Assembly (NCBI RefSeq): GCF_004216775.1
Contig: NZ_SGXF01000007.1
Location: forward strand, 62,001-126,000
Length of the DNA stretch: 64,000 bases
From: Cuneatibacter caecimuris
GTDB taxonomy: Bacteria; Bacillota; Clostridia; Lachnospirales; Lachnospiraceae
Direction of reading: 5' to 3'
Positions within the stretch are counted from its first letter, which is position 1; each line of letters begins with the position of its first letter. Under the pieces are notes generated by a model, which made no database searches, had not been told where the DNA came from, and saw only the letters and a program-made list of their open reading frames with translations. The position numbers and the translations under genes were made by a program. This document shows positions 63,266 through 64,000 of the stretch, one piece after another.

Positions 63266-64000
63266 AAGACCCCTTCTTCTGTTTCAACAGAGCGTCCAAT
63301 TCCGCCTTCAGCGCCGGCAGGAGCTCAGATTCCGGCAGTTTCTTTATAATTTCCCCTTTTCGGATCAGCAAGCCTTCTCCGATGCCTCCGGCAATCCCCA
63401 GATCTGCTTCTCTGGCCTCGCCCGGCCCGTTCACCACGCAGCCCATCACGGCGACTTTTATATCCAGGTCATAACCGGATACCAGCGTCTCCACCTGTCC
63501 GGCCAGACCGATCAGATCAATTTGTGTTCGCCCGCAAGTCGGGCAGGATACAACTTCCACACCGCCCTTTCGCAGGCCCAGGGTTTTCAGAATCAGCTTT
63601 GCGGACTTCACCTCTTCCACCGGATCTCCGGTCAGAGAAACGCGGATCGTATCCCCGATTCCCTGATGAAGAATCAGGCCCAGCCCCACGGCTGATTTGA
63701 TGTTTCCCGCAGTCAGCGTCCCGGCTTCTGTAATCCCAACATGCAGGGGATGCTCTGTCCTGGGAGCCAGCAGCTCATGCGCCCCGACACACATCATCAC
63801 ATCTGAGGATTTGATACTGATCACAAGATTATCATAGCCCATATCCTCTATCAGCCTCACCTGCCCCAGCGCGCTTTCCACTAACCCCTCTGCGGTCACG
63901 CCCCCATACTTCTGAACCAGCTCTTTTTCCAGGGAACCGCTGTTCACTCCTACCCTGATGGGGATCTTCCTCTCCCTGGCCGCGTCCACCACGGCGCGGA
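63258..64000 (-). CDS. ispG: 4-hydroxy-3-methylbut-2-enyl diphosphate synthase (partial)
   Basis: The last ~247 residues; the frame is open to the window end, so the 5' part is outside. RVGVNSGSLEKELVQKYGG opens it; [4Fe-4S] ligands in SCPTCGRTQ and MGCVVNGPGEAREADLG are intact, with the Glu that follows. Penultimate step of the MEP isoprenoid pathway. The dxr-rseP-ispG-polC order is common in Firmicutes; only the last two are in view. Confidence 0.95.
   Translation of the reverse strand, partial: RAVVDAARERKIPIRVGVNSGSLEKELVQKYGGVTAEGLVESALGQVRLIEDMGYDNLVISIKSSDVMMCVGAHELLAPRTEHPLHVGITEAGTLTAGNIKSAVGLGLILHQGIGDTIRVSLTGDPVEEVKSAKLILKTLGLRKGGVEVVSCPTCGRTQIDLIGLAGQVETLVSGYDLDIKVAVMGCVVNGPGEAREADLGIAGGIGEGLLIRKGEIIKKLPESELLPALKAELDALLKQKKGSYV

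Overview
The window looks like about 64 kb of chromosome from a low-to-mid GC clostridial Firmicute, most likely a gut member of the Lachnospiraceae. The evidence is the Gram-positive replicative polymerase PolC, a ParC/ParE pair, the rimP-nusA-ylxR-ylxQ-infB-rbfA block, a fab/acc type II fatty acid cluster with a fused AccD-AccA, a gut-type beta-glucuronidase, and cell-surface proteins with lamin-tail, SH3 and NlpC/P60 domains. Species was not determined. Nearly all core genes lie on the minus strand; the plus strand carries only the first 4 kb, one PH-domain gene, an IS relic and one tRNA.

Layout. 0-4.2 kb (+): a 5'-truncated surface-type protein, a decayed BspA/LRR lipoprotein and a zinc-ribbon membrane protein. 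4.2-14.4 kb (-): a 1651-residue secreted lamin-tail/metallophosphoesterase, a beta-glucuronidase, and a DUF2142 - HD hydrolase - low-molecular-weight tyrosine phosphatase run. 14.4-19.1 kb (-): an AT-richer accessory island with a deleted DUF1016 nuclease, a self-inhibited Fic protein, and a MazG-like pyrophosphohydrolase paired with a PDDEXK + DUF2075 (Schlafen-type) helicase. 19.2-22.3 kb: TfoX-C, an orphan EutH, a PH-domain protein, an IS3 relic and a START-like protein. 22.4-25.1 kb: rpsO-pnp. 25.1-33.5 kb: the complete fatty-acid operon except for an enoyl reductase, read from a consensus promoter with a FabT-like operator. 33.5-38 kb: flotillin, tRNA-Arg and an NlpC/P60 hydrolase with a WalR-type box at its promoter. 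38-51 kb: ribF, truB, nrnA, rbfA, infB, ylxQ, ylxR, nusA, rimP, parC, parE. 51-58 kb: an Eis-like acetyltransferase, nagAB, two identical tRNA-Glu genes in inverted orientation, and an acquired-looking GNAT/aminoglycoside-kinase region. 58.4-64 kb: a small monooxygenase, polC and the 3' part of ispG, with pcp just downstream.

How the parts work together. fabH to accDA convert acetyl-CoA to acyl-ACP, with carboxylase subunits (accB, accC, accDA) and elongation enzymes (fabH, D, G, F, Z) co-transcribed. nagA and nagB feed amino-sugar phosphates into glycolysis. The infB block couples transcription elongation, ribosome maturation and initiation.

The features most worth following up are: the MazG/helicase pair and the Fic gene in the island; a 17-copy R/G/Q/N-rich tandem array inside IF2; the two regulatory sites (WalR-like at the NlpC gene, FabT-like at fabH), which match published consensus sequences base by base; a four-copy dispersed palindromic intergenic repeat; the inverted identical tRNA-Glu twins; and a long hairpin between rpsO and pnp. 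No CRISPR array, rRNA, prophage or intact transposon was seen.
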